8,566 nt of DNA from Candidatus Finniella inopinata (GCA_945903885.1 CAMDPB010000034.1:1-8566); one strand, 5' to 3'; counted from the stretch's first letter, positions 1 to 6,931 are shown. The notes: generated by a model from the sequence alone, not told the origin. Numbers and translations are program-made.

Positions 1-232
1 TGTCCATAAGATTCAAATTATATGTCACGCCATCTTTTGCTTTATATTTCAAACGAACAGTTTGGGCCTTGATAGTAATGCCGCGTTCTCGTTCGATATC
101 CATAGAATCAAGGATTTGCTCCTTCATATCTCTGGTTTCAACGCCACCAAAAAATTCAATAAGCCGGTAAGCTAAAGTAGATTTTCCGTGATCGATATGA
201 GCAACGATCGAAAAATTTCGAATATTTTTCAC
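1..232 (-). CDS. lepA: Elongation factor 4 (LepA), N-terminal part, gene runs off the window
   Basis: Translation GTPase of the EF-G-like family that acts on stalled or mis-translocated ribosomes. The first 77 residues are visible. The G1 (P-loop) motif AHIDHGKST lies at residues 11-19 and the switch I segment RGITIKAQ at 50-57. The run KAQTVRLKY after switch I is typical of LepA rather than of TypA/BipA, which has a different sequence there. The GTG start at 232 is chosen because the protein aligns with the usual LepA start (MKNIRNFSI) and an in-frame stop lies a short way upstream. No Shine-Dalgarno sequence precedes it. Instead the GTG overlaps the TGA stop of the upstream HIG1-type gene (GTGA), so translation is probably coupled. 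The rest of the gene lies beyond position 1. Family assignment is secure; coupling is inferred. Confidence 0.95.
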   Translation of the reverse strand, partial: MKNIRNFSIVAHIDHGKSTLAYRLIEFFGGVETRDMKEQILDSMDIERERGITIKAQTVRLKYKAKDGVTYNLNLMD

Positions 233-429
233 TTTAATAATATTAATAATAGAAACAGCATTATACTAAGGCCTTGCAGCACAACACGCAAGCGCATAAG
301 GCGATTACTTAATGCCAAACGGTTTGAAGACTTTGAAAACATTGTGCCCAACCCAAACCCCAAGACCACAAAGGTTGCTCCAAGAGAGCAGAAAAATAAA
401 ATTTCCAGAAGACTTTGCATAAAAAACAT
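229..429 (-). CDS. HIG1-domain twin-transmembrane protein, 66 aa
   Basis: Small inner-membrane protein with two hydrophobic segments, at about residues 7-29 and 48-65. A short basic loop containing SNRLMRLRVVLQ (41-52) joins them. This loop carries the R-x-R-x3-Q core (R46, R48, Q52) of the HIG1 / hypoxia-induced protein family, with Asn at the first position of the usual (Q/I)x3(R/H)xRx3Q motif. Mitochondrial relatives (Rcf1) bind cytochrome oxidase and respiratory supercomplexes. A similar role in bacteria is plausible but not shown here. Start: ATG at 429, preceded by a weak TAAGAAA; a second in-frame ATG at 420 is an alternative. The stop overlaps the lepA start by 4 nt, so the two form an operon. 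The ORF is short and lies opposite a longer spurious plus-strand ORF, so it is easily missed. Confidence 0.8.
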   Translation of the reverse strand: MFFMQSLLEILFFCSLGATFVVLGFGLGTMFSKSSNRLALSNRLMRLRVVLQGLSIMLFLLLILLK

Positions 430-519
430 GAAAAAATTTCTTACTTATTATCAGCAAAGTTTATAGATTTATTAAAGAGCATCAAGCATCTTGAAATTAA
501 AAAACTTTATTAAGATAAA

Positions 520-564
520 CAAGCTAATTTTCTTCAAAAAATCACATAATTTTTGATTAGCTTG
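520..564. promoter_or_regulatory. Nested inverted repeat in the divergent HIG1/lepA - MFS spacer
   Basis: A perfect 9-bp inverted repeat, CAAGCTAAT (520-528) and ATTAGCTTG (556-564), encloses a second 6-bp repeat, CAAAAA (535-540) and TTTTTG (550-555). The inner right arm abuts the outer right arm, so a folded transcript would have a 6-nt bulge on one side only. No T-tract follows on either strand, so it does not look like an intrinsic terminator. Its place between divergent genes, about 55 nt before the first MFS start, suggests an operator or a leader structure. A -35-like TTGATT (553-558) lies in the right arm, but no convincing -10 is found at normal spacing. The structure is seen in the sequence; the function is inferred. 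Confidence 0.45.
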
Positions 565-609
565 ATCATTATATGCTACTGTTGGGAGTTAATAACGATT
601 AAAGAATTT

Positions 610-621
610 GGGAGAAGTATG
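610..621 (+). promoter_or_regulatory. Ribosome binding site deciding the start of the first MFS gene
   Basis: GGGAG at 610-614 lies just ahead of ATG at 619. The reading frame stays open upstream to an ATT-type codon at 553, but that extension has no Shine-Dalgarno and would add 22 residues not seen in the paralogs. The start is therefore placed at 619. Confidence 0.7.
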
Positions 622-1914
622 TCCTTAGCAAAAAATAAAGCAGACAGCGGTAACGATAACAATGGAAACAAAGAGAAAACTTCCACTTCATCAAACGCCT
701 GGTTTATTCTTGCCTGTGGTTGGTCTTTCTATCTTTATGAATATATTTTACGCGCCTCCCCCGGCGTAATAACCAATGAATTGATGACCAGTTTTGGCAT
801 TTCTGCCGGCGCAGTCGGAACATTGATTGCTTTTTATTATTTTGCTTATGTGCCTTTGCAAATTCCATGCGGCGTGATTACTGATAGGTTTGGACCTCGT
901 AAGGTTGTGTCAATTTCTGCTCTTCTTTGCATTCTTGGCGCAGTTATTTTTGCAACCAGCAACTCTATTATCTTTGCACAATTTGGTAGATTTTTAATTG
1001 GTGCTGGATCTGCTTGTGCCTATATTTGTTGCTTAAAAATTGCATCAGTTTGGTTTGATAAATCAAAATTTGCCTTTATTGCTGGCATATCGATGATGAT
1101 GGGAACTTTCGGCGGTATGGCTGCAGGATTTCCGTTTGCTAAACTTTCCAATGCGCAGGGATGGCGCAATGCAATGTTAATTGCAGCCATTGTTGGCGTT
1201 GTTGTGATGATAATTTCTTGGTTTGTCATAAAAGATAGGCCTGATCATAAAAAATCTGAAATCGCAGAAGGCGAGCTTTTAGATGGTTTAAAAATTATCA
1301 CCGCAAAATCACAAAACTGGCTGATTGGCCTATACGGCCTTATGATGTATTTGCCATTATGTGTATTTGCTGAATTATGGGGTACGCCTTACTTAATGCA
1401 ACGATTTGGAATTGCCAATGAAAAAGCTTCTTATGGAGCAATTATGGTGTTTGTAGGATATGCGATTGGTTGCTCAATAAGCTCTAAACTATCTGATTAC
1501 TGGCAAAGCCGTCGAAAAGTTATGGCCCTATCGGTAACATGGACATTTATTGGTTTTTCTGCAGTTCTGTATGCACCAGGTTTTTCCTTTAATATGGTGC
1601 TTGTGGCCATGTTTTTGTCTGGCATTGCTGCTGGATTTTCAATTTTATATTTTCCAGCCGTTCAAGAAAACAATCCAACCAAGTACAGCGCCACGTCTGT
1701 AGGATTTACCAATGCACTTGTTATGGCGAGCGGCTTCATTTTCCAACCTCTGCTTGGCAAATTAATTGACTATTCTTGGGATGGTAATTTCAACGTTGAT
1801 GGCGCTCCACTCTACGCTCTTAAGGATTATCAATTTGCCTTATCTGCTGTGCTTTTTGCATTTTTGATTGGCAGGTTCATTGTTTTCTTTATTCAAGAAA
1901 CATACAAAAAATAA
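619..1914 (+). CDS. MFS transporter, paralog 1 of a tandem triplet (431 aa)
   Basis: Inner-membrane carrier of the major facilitator superfamily with the usual 12 helices. Helices 1-6 fall at about residues 27-205, a central cytoplasmic loop at 206-233, and helices 7-12 at about 235-425. The signature motif A between helices 2 and 3 is intact (G85, D89, G92, R94 in GVITDRFGPRK). A weaker copy, SKLSDYWQSRRK, follows helix 8. Residues 1-25 are a hydrophilic Asn/Lys/Ser-rich tail. The FYLYEYILRASPGVITNEL stretch in helix 1 and the DYSWDG...DYQFALSAV region before helix 12 are shared with the next gene. The protein resembles carriers I recall from Legionella, Coxiella and other intracellular bacteria, but the substrate cannot be read from sequence. 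The gene leads a likely transport operon, 113 nt ahead of paralog 2. Confidence 0.9.
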   Translation: MSLAKNKADSGNDNNGNKEKTSTSSNAWFILACGWSFYLYEYILRASPGVITNELMTSFGISAGAVGTLIAFYYFAYVPLQIPCGVITDRFGPRKVVSISALLCILGAVIFATSNSIIFAQFGRFLIGAGSACAYICCLKIASVWFDKSKFAFIAGISMMMGTFGGMAAGFPFAKLSNAQGWRNAMLIAAIVGVVVMIISWFVIKDRPDHKKSEIAEGELLDGLKIITAKSQNWLIGLYGLMMYLPLCVFAELWGTPYLMQRFGIANEKASYGAIMVFVGYAIGCSISSKLSDYWQSRRKVMALSVTWTFIGFSAVLYAPGFSFNMVLVAMFLSGIAAGFSILYFPAVQENNPTKYSATSVGFTNALVMASGFIFQPLLGKLIDYSWDGNFNVDGAPLYALKDYQFALSAVLFAFLIGRFIVFFIQETYKK

Positions 1915-1955
1915 AACCATGCATTAACATAACGTACAGCTTGAAATTGGTGTTT

Positions 1956-1984
1956 TTGTTATATTGGCATGAATGTGTTATTAT
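1956..1984 (+). promoter_or_regulatory. Candidate sigma-70 promoter for MFS paralogs 2 and 3
   Basis: TTGTTA (1956-1961) and TATTAT (1979-1984) are separated by exactly 17 bp, matching the sigma-70 consensus at 4/6 and 5/6 positions. Transcription would begin near 1991, about 37 nt before the GTG at 2028. It lies in the 113-nt gap after paralog 1, so paralogs 2 and 3 may be expressed independently of the first gene. AT-rich DNA yields chance matches, so this stays tentative. Confidence 0.45.
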
Positions 1985-2013
1985 CCGAGGTTTATAAAGC
2001 ATATGAGTTTTAG

Positions 2014-2030
2014 AAAAAGGTTTGCATGTG
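2014..2030 (+). promoter_or_regulatory. Ribosome binding site deciding the GTG start of MFS paralog 2
   Basis: AAAAAGG at 2014-2020 ends 7 nt before GTG at 2028. An in-frame TTG at 2022 is only 1 nt from the AGG and is therefore an unlikely start. Confidence 0.7.
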
Positions 2031-3350
2031 GCTGAAAAGAAAAATATAAGTGGTCTTGCTGAAATGGAAAATCAGTTCAAAACTCCATTAAAGGCATGGG
2101 CAATTCTTAGCTGCGGTTGGGCTTTTTATCTTTATGAATATATCCTGCGAGTTTCACCGACTGTTATAACCAACGAACTAATGGCTCAGTTCAACATTAC
2201 AGCTTTCACAGTTGGATCTTTGGCTTCGTTTTATTACTGGTCATACGTACCCTTACAAGTTCCGTGCGGAGTAATTGTTGATAAATTAGGTCCCCGAAAA
2301 GTTGTGACTTTTTCAACTATCCTTTGCGTACTTGGAACTGTTTTATTTTCTCAAAGCTCTTCTTTAACCATCGCTTATATTGGCAGATTTATTGTAGGTG
2401 CCGGCTCTGCTTGTGCTTATCTTTCTTGTTTAAAAGTAGCATCAGATTGGTTCAGACCAACGCATTTTCCACTAATTGTGGGGGCATCGATGATGATGGG
2501 AACCTTGGGCGGCATGTTTGGCAGCAAACCATTCGCAATCTTGGTAAACAGTTTTGGTTGGCGTGGTGCAATGTTAATAGCTGCTGCCGTAGGAGTTATC
2601 ATTAGCCTTATTTGTTGGTTTGTGATTAAGGACAAGCCAGATCAAACAAAATCTTACAAACCTGAAGAGGCTGGATTATTAGTTGGAATAAAAGACATCG
2701 CACGCAAACCCCAAAATTGGTTGATTGGTTTGTATGGCTGCATGGTCTACATTCCTCTAGCTGCGTTTGCTGATTTATGGGGAGTTCCTTACTTTATGCA
2801 ACGTTATGGTTTAAGCAATGAAACAGCTTCTTCTGGGACAATTGTTGTTTACTTAGGCATTGCAATTGGGTGCTTAATTTGCTCATCAATCTCTAAACGG
2901 TTAAAGAGCCGTAAAAAGGTTATGTCATTTTCTTCAACGGCTACATTTTTGGGATTTTTAGCTGTTTTGTATATTCCAGAGCTTACTTACAACGAAATTC
3001 TTTTAATTCTGTTTTTCACTGGAGTTGTTTCTGGTGTTTCATTTTTATATTTTGCTGTAGCTAAAGAAGGTAACTCAATAAGACATACAGCAACCACAGT
3101 CGGATTTATTAATGCACTAGTAATGATTTGTCCGATTATTTTTCAACCCCTACTTGGTGGTTTAATTGATTATTCTTGGACTGGCTCTTTTAATTTAGAC
3201 GGAACCCCAGCATACACACTACAAGACTACAAATTCGCCTTGTCAGCTGTTTTAATTGGTCTGCTCATCAGCAGAATTTTAGTATTTTTTATTCATGACA
3301 CATATACAAAATCACAGGAGATTCAAGGTGAAGAAGTCAGGAATGCATAA
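2028..3350 (+). CDS. MFS transporter, paralog 2 of a tandem triplet (440 aa)
   Basis: Twelve-helix inner-membrane carrier, clearly the closest relative of the gene before it. Long stretches match almost residue for residue: GWAFYLYEYILRVSP in helix 1, the helix 2-3 loop, IGRFIVGAGSACAYLSCLK in helix 4, NWLIGLYG in helix 7, and DYSWTG...DYKFALSAV near the end. DNA identity is also retained in places; an 18-bp stretch at 2486-2503 is identical to 1089-1106. Motif A is intact after helix 2 (G81, D85, G88, R90). The second-half copy after helix 8 reads SISKRLKSRKK and has lost its Asp. The 440-aa length is normal for the superfamily. Substrate unknown. The last 23 nt overlap the start of paralog 3, so those two are co-transcribed and probably translationally coupled. 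Confidence 0.9.
   Translation: MAEKKNISGLAEMENQFKTPLKAWAILSCGWAFYLYEYILRVSPTVITNELMAQFNITAFTVGSLASFYYWSYVPLQVPCGVIVDKLGPRKVVTFSTILCVLGTVLFSQSSSLTIAYIGRFIVGAGSACAYLSCLKVASDWFRPTHFPLIVGASMMMGTLGGMFGSKPFAILVNSFGWRGAMLIAAAVGVIISLICWFVIKDKPDQTKSYKPEEAGLLVGIKDIARKPQNWLIGLYGCMVYIPLAAFADLWGVPYFMQRYGLSNETASSGTIVVYLGIAIGCLICSSISKRLKSRKKVMSFSSTATFLGFLAVLYIPELTYNEILLILFFTGVVSGVSFLYFAVAKEGNSIRHTATTVGFINALVMICPIIFQPLLGGLIDYSWTGSFNLDGTPAYTLQDYKFALSAVLIGLLISRILVFFIHDTYTKSQEIQGEEVRNA
3316..3330 (+). promoter_or_regulatory. Ribosome binding site inside paralog 2 that sets the start of MFS paralog 3
   Basis: AGGAG at 3316-3320 ends 7 nt before GTG at 3328, an ideal spacing and the best Shine-Dalgarno in the window. 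The in-frame ATGs at 3295 and 3343 are less well placed. The choice gives a 23-nt overlap with the upstream gene. Confidence 0.75.
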
Positions 3351-4653
3351 TTCAAGCAACCACAAAGTTCCATCACCCACGAACACAAACCGCAAGCCAG
3401 TAATCGTTAATGCATGGGCTGTATGGGTAGCTGCTGCAATTTTTTATTGGTACGAAATGATATTGCGCGCAGGCGGTTGCGTAATGACTCAGGGCATTAT
3501 GGATACGTTTACTATAAATGCAACCAGATTAGGTCTACTTACATCATTCTATTATTGGGCATATGTGCCATTACAAATTCCATGTGGAATGCTGCTTGAT
3601 AAAATTGGCGCCAGATTAGTAATAACGATCTCATGCATTTTGTGCACAACTGGCACGTGGATTTTTGCCACAACAACCGATATTACAGTCGCTGAAATTG
3701 CACGGTTTTTAGTAGGTGCAGGTTCTGCTTGTGCATTTATTGCTTGCCTAAAATTGGCCAGCGATTGGTTTTCCGCGGGAAGATTTGCTTTTATAGCAGG
3801 GCTTACAAACATGCTTGGCACAATTGGCGGTACATTTGCTGGCGTGCCGTTAGCAAAATTAGTGAACTATACCACTTGGCAACAAGCGACGTTATGGTTA
3901 GCTTATGCAGGAATTGCGGTCACAGTTCTTTGCTGGACACTTATTCGCAATAAACCAAATAAAGGGTCTTTGAGCAAATCAAAAGCACCTGAACCAACAA
4001 TTGGATTACGTAAATCTTTATTCATGCTAGCTTCTGACAAACAAATATTTTTAGCTGCGGCCATTGGTGGATTAATGTATGTGCCAATATCTTCATTTGC
4101 TGAGTTATGGGCAGTTCCCTTCTTAATGAATTCTTTAAAAGTTAATAATGAATGGGCGTCATTTGCAAGCACAATGGTATTTATTGGAATGGCGGTTGGT
4201 AGCCCAATTATTGCAAAGCTTGCATTCAAGCAAAAAAGCTATATCAAAATGATGAAAATGTCGGCAATAGCCAGTGCCATATGCTTTTTTGTGGGATCAT
4301 ACGCGCAAAGCATTGGGTACTTTCCAACGGTTGCCGCATTGTTCTTAGGTGGTTTATGGCTTGGCGGACAGGTGCTTTGCTTTAGTGTTGTAAAAGAACG
4401 CACATCAAACCAAATAAGCGGAACAGCCATGGCTTATACAAATGCCATTGTTATGCTGAGCGGCGTTATATTTCAGCCATTAATGGGATGGATTTTAGAT
4501 AGAGGCTGGACTGGGTCATTAGGTAGCGCAGGCGCACGTATGTATTCTGCTGCAGATTATCAGCAAGCCATATACGCTGTGCCTGTATGCCTGTTGTTAA
4601 GCTGGTTGCTTTTGAAACTATGTAAAGATTCGCACCCCAAGCTTGATTACTAG
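3328..4653 (+). CDS. MFS transporter, divergent paralog 3 of the triplet (441 aa)
   Basis: Third twelve-helix MFS carrier, more diverged than the first two. It keeps the family framework: FYWYEMILRAG in helix 1, FYYWAYVPLQIPCGMLLDKIGAR across helices 2-3 (motif A G87, D91, G94, R96), GRFAFIAGL in helix 5, and a WTGS...DYQQAIYAV segment before helix 12. Helix 1 has different charge and proline content (AGGCVMTQGIM where paralogs 1 and 2 have SPxVITNELM), and the motif A copy after helix 8 is degenerate (KLAFKQKSYIK). These changes lie in substrate-path and gating regions, so a different substrate from paralogs 1 and 2 is likely, though this is inference. Residues 1-28 form a hydrophilic tail. 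The stop TAG shares its bases with the stop of the convergent glycosylase gene. Confidence 0.9.
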   Translation: MKKSGMHNSSNHKVPSPTNTNRKPVIVNAWAVWVAAAIFYWYEMILRAGGCVMTQGIMDTFTINATRLGLLTSFYYWAYVPLQIPCGMLLDKIGARLVITISCILCTTGTWIFATTTDITVAEIARFLVGAGSACAFIACLKLASDWFSAGRFAFIAGLTNMLGTIGGTFAGVPLAKLVNYTTWQQATLWLAYAGIAVTVLCWTLIRNKPNKGSLSKSKAPEPTIGLRKSLFMLASDKQIFLAAAIGGLMYVPISSFAELWAVPFLMNSLKVNNEWASFASTMVFIGMAVGSPIIAKLAFKQKSYIKMMKMSAIASAICFFVGSYAQSIGYFPTVAALFLGGLWLGGQVLCFSVVKERTSNQISGTAMAYTNAIVMLSGVIFQPLMGWILDRGWTGSLGSAGARMYSAADYQQAIYAVPVCLLLSWLLLKLCKDSHPKLDY

Positions 4654-5336
4654 GTATTAGCCAACCGTAGCTTTATTTTCAACATATCATGCCACACCTG
4701 GGCTTTTTGTCCTGGTGAACGCATTAAATACGCCGGATGATACGTTGCGAAACAGGGGATCACATCACCGTGCTGCGTGTTGTATTCGTGAAATTGACCA
4801 CGCAGTTTTGTAATTCCTTCAGTTGTTTTTAAAAGAGTTTTTGCCGAAACTCCCCCTAAAAAAACCAATAGTTTTGGTTTTACCAAATGGATATGTTGCT
4901 CAATAAATGGCTGACAAATTGCAATCTCTTCATTGGTTGGCGTGCGATTTCCAGGTGGTCTCCACGGTAAAATATTTGAAATGTATAACTTGTCACGGGG
5001 CAAGCCAATTGCTTGAAAAATCTTACAAAGAAGCTGTCCGCTTTGTCCCACAAAAGGCAGACCTTGTGCATCCTCATCTGCTCCGGGAGCTTCACCAACC
5101 AACATAACAGCTGCACTAGGATTACCATCACAAAAAACGGTATTAATAGCTGTTTCTTTTAATGCACATCCTTTAAAAGTAAGCATTGCATTTTTAAGCT
5201 CTTCCAAAGTTTTACAAGCATATGCCGGATGTTCAGATTGAACATTTGAAAGGGTGATAGTGGGTGCATTTTTTAAATCTACCGGGGTATCTTGGTAAAT
5301 ATAATCGCACCCAAGCGACTTTGGGGCATTACTCAT
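4650..5336 (-). CDS. Uracil-DNA glycosylase, family 4-like (228 aa)
   Basis: Base-excision repair enzyme that removes uracil from DNA; cytoplasmic. The first active-site motif GEAPGADEDAQGLPFVG lies at residues 81-97, the PPGNRTPTNEE segment at 127-137, and the HPAYLMR motif at 200-206. In family 4 enzymes four cysteines hold a 4Fe-4S cluster. Here only C57 and C141 fall at such positions; K60 replaces the second Cys of the N-terminal CxxC and W125 replaces the Cys before RPPGNR. I recall the same pattern in alphaproteobacterial members, which may lack the cluster. The ATG at 5336 has no obvious Shine-Dalgarno, but no later Met fits. The gene lies 70 nt downstream of the nucleotide transporter on the same strand and may be read with it. 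Some databases call this family phage SPO1 DNA polymerase-related. Confidence 0.9.
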   Translation of the reverse strand: MSNAPKSLGCDYIYQDTPVDLKNAPTITLSNVQSEHPAYACKTLEELKNAMLTFKGCALKETAINTVFCDGNPSAAVMLVGEAPGADEDAQGLPFVGQSGQLLCKIFQAIGLPRDKLYISNILPWRPPGNRTPTNEEIAICQPFIEQHIHLVKPKLLVFLGGVSAKTLLKTTEGITKLRGQFHEYNTQHGDVIPCFATYHPAYLMRSPGQKAQVWHDMLKIKLRLANT

Positions 5337-5354
5337 AATGAATCAGAAATACTA

Positions 5355-5383
5355 TGCATAAAAGCACTCTATCAGCTTGTAAA
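5355..5383 (-). promoter_or_regulatory. Weak candidate promoter for the uracil-DNA glycosylase gene
   Basis: On the minus strand TTTACA (5383-5378) and TATGCA (5360-5355) are 17 bp apart. The -35 is good (5/6), the -10 poor (3/6). It lies in the 70-nt gap between the transporter stop and the glycosylase start, so the gene could be transcribed on its own. Confidence 0.25.
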
Positions 5384-5406
5384 AAGAAGTTATAGTGCCT
5401 CTCTTT

Positions 5407-6837
5407 CTAACAAATCACTTTTTTCTGATCAATTGCTTTACGGAAATTTCTCCCTAAATAAACTGCAATCGCAAACCACAACACTAGTAATGGAAAGCCA
5501 ATGACGCCACTTACAGTAAGATAATGAGCCCTACCTGCTACTGCCCCAAAAATGGACTGCATAGGCCTTAACAACATGTTGAATAGTGAGCCAGCTTCTT
5601 TTGAAGCGCGCGAGCCAAAAGTTTCAATCCATGCTTGTGCTTTGAAACGCACATCAGAAGTTGTAGGAATATAAAGCTGCTTTAAAGCAGGACCATTTAG
5701 AGCATAATTAATGGCTTTGGATCCAACCATTAACGCAAATAAGAATGACAACGAATCAAGTGTTAAAAATCCAAACAAAGCAAAGCCTACGATAATAGGC
5801 ATAGAAGCCAAAGCCACTCCAACGCCTAAATAGCGCGTTACATTACTTATGCCTAAAAGCAAACATAGTAATGAAACAGTGTTCACGCTTGATGCATAAA
5901 GACTTAGGTAATTACTAAGGGCCACACCTGTATAAGCTGTACCAGCGGCTAGTTTGAAATTAAAATCAAAGATAGTAACGATTAGTTCATAAATAAAATT
6001 TGCCGCAAAAATACAAATTAAATAGCGATGAGCCAGCATTAATTTTAAGCCTTCAAAGAACCCTGGTTCGTGATTTTTTTCTTCTTTTTTATCATTTTCA
6101 CCAAATGAAGTTAAAAGATTCTTAGGCGTTGCTTTTAAAAAGTATTTAACTAAAGGAATAAGTGTAAGGCATAGAATTCCAAGAATAGCCATGGAAAGAG
6201 TGTCCGTTTCTAGCCCAAGCCGATGAGGAAGACCACCAATTGTATAAGGAAAAAGAATTCCACCCATTTGACCAATTGCCACCACTAAAGGAAAACCTCT
6301 TTTTGCTGAAGGAGCTTCAGTTGTATCAGTTGCAAAAGCCCAAAATAAGGCAACAACAAGTGAACCAAAACTTTCGACAAACATATACCAAATGTACCCC
6401 AGCGCTTGGGTGGCAAAAAAAGGAAACAATGAACGAGCAGCTATTTCTTCAGGAGATGCCTGTGAAGCACCAATAAGAATGCTAAAACATAAAATACTAA
6501 TGCCATAAAAAGCTGGCAATATGACAAACATTTTTTCCCGCGATGTTTTTCCTAATAATTTTGTATAAAACATCACTAACGGCAGCAACGCCAACACAGA
6601 AATAGTTTTTGCGTATGGCAGATACATTTTATCAACCAATTGCATAAAAATAGCGTCTTTTAAAGGACGAAGGGTCCAATACACCCCAATAATAAGCGCA
6701 AAAATACTTCCCATTCGTAAGAATTTTTTGAATTCTTCTTTTTCAAATACACCAAAATTAAAACGACATATCCTAATAAAAAATTGAAGAATCTTCTCTT
6801 GAGCTTTCATTGCTGTTTCTTTGCTTTTTAGTTTCAT
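5407..6837 (-). CDS. NTT (Tlc/Npt) family nucleotide transporter, ADP/ATP translocase-like (476 aa)
   Basis: Inner-membrane carrier of the family that exchanges host ATP for ADP or imports nucleotides in Rickettsiales, Chlamydiae and other intracellular bacteria, and in plastids. Support: about 12 hydrophobic segments and a length of 476 aa, close to the usual ~500. The YWTLRPLKDAIF segment at residues 53-64 carries K60. The FVESFGSLVVALFWAF segment at 153-168 carries E155, and FIYELIVTIFDFNFK at 281-295 carries E284. The ALKQLYIPTTSDVRFKAQA region (384-402) aligns with the conserved KE.AYIP...K.KGKA block of Tlc proteins. K60, E155, E284 and K399 plausibly match the four charged residues needed by plant NTT1, but that alignment is from memory. 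A charged loop at 245-258 sits mid-protein. Start ATG 6837 has a weak RBS; M10 (6810) is an alternative. Substrate (ATP/ADP exchange or net NTP uptake) cannot be told from sequence. A divergent LysR-type gene suggests regulation. Confidence 0.92.
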   Translation of the reverse strand: MKLKSKETAMKAQEKILQFFIRICRFNFGVFEKEEFKKFLRMGSIFALIIGVYWTLRPLKDAIFMQLVDKMYLPYAKTISVLALLPLVMFYTKLLGKTSREKMFVILPAFYGISILCFSILIGASQASPEEIAARSLFPFFATQALGYIWYMFVESFGSLVVALFWAFATDTTEAPSAKRGFPLVVAIGQMGGILFPYTIGGLPHRLGLETDTLSMAILGILCLTLIPLVKYFLKATPKNLLTSFGENDKKEEKNHEPGFFEGLKLMLAHRYLICIFAANFIYELIVTIFDFNFKLAAGTAYTGVALSNYLSLYASSVNTVSLLCLLLGISNVTRYLGVGVALASMPIIVGFALFGFLTLDSLSFLFALMVGSKAINYALNGPALKQLYIPTTSDVRFKAQAWIETFGSRASKEAGSLFNMLLRPMQSIFGAVAGRAHYLTVSGVIGFPLLVLWFAIAVYLGRNFRKAIDQKKVIC

Positions 6838-6857
6838 AATAAAGTCATCATATTACA

Positions 6858-6886
6858 TTGCTGATTTTTTGTATTGTCGATATAAT
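6858..6886 (+). promoter_or_regulatory. Sigma-70-like promoter of the LysR-type gene
   Basis: TTGCTG (6858-6863) and a perfect TATAAT (6881-6886) are separated by 17 bp. Transcription would start near 6893, giving a leader of about 39 nt. The -10 overlaps the left arm of the inverted repeat at 6872-6907, so a protein bound there would block this promoter, as in autorepressed LysR genes. On the opposite strand a weaker pair, TTGCAT and TACAAA 17 bp apart (6896-6868), could serve the nucleotide transporter. Confidence 0.6.
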
Positions 6887-6907
6887 TAATATGCAATATC
6901 GAAAATA
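6872..6907. promoter_or_regulatory. Operator-like inverted repeat between LysR-type gene and nucleotide transporter
   Basis: Two 12-bp arms, TATTGTCGATAT (6872-6883) and ATATCGAAAATA (6896-6907), match as an inverted repeat at 11 of 12 positions around a 12-bp spacer. The core CGATAT/ATATCG is perfect. A dyad of this size in the spacer between a LysR-type gene and its divergent neighbour is the expected position of a regulator binding site, and it overlaps promoters on both strands. The match is seen; the identity of the binding protein is inferred. Confidence 0.55.
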
Positions 6908-6931
6908 TAGATATATAGGTCTTATAAAAGC

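Noticed and set aside
188..466. Plus-strand ORF of 92 aa opposite lepA and the HIG1-type gene
   Set aside because: It lies antisense to two genes with clear family motifs, is Asn/Arg/Lys-rich low-complexity sequence, and has no recognisable domain.
482..494. Small palindrome TCAAG-CAT-CTTGA in the divergent spacer
   Set aside because: Only 5 bp per arm with a 3-nt loop and no T-tract; expected by chance in AT-rich DNA, although it shares CAAG with the larger repeat at 520-564.
553..618. 22-residue N-terminal extension of the first MFS gene
   Set aside because: It has no ribosome binding site at 553 and is absent from the paralogs; GGGAG at 610-614 supports the ATG at 619.
3903..4430. Minus-strand ORFs inside the third MFS gene
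   Set aside because: They are mirror frames of a long membrane-protein coding sequence, with no family motif or ribosome binding site.
5364..5398. Possible terminator between the nucleotide transporter and the glycosylase gene
   Set aside because: The stem GCACT/AGTGC is short, needs a 2-nt bulge to extend and has a loop of about 19 nt; too weak to call, although TTTT follows on the minus strand.
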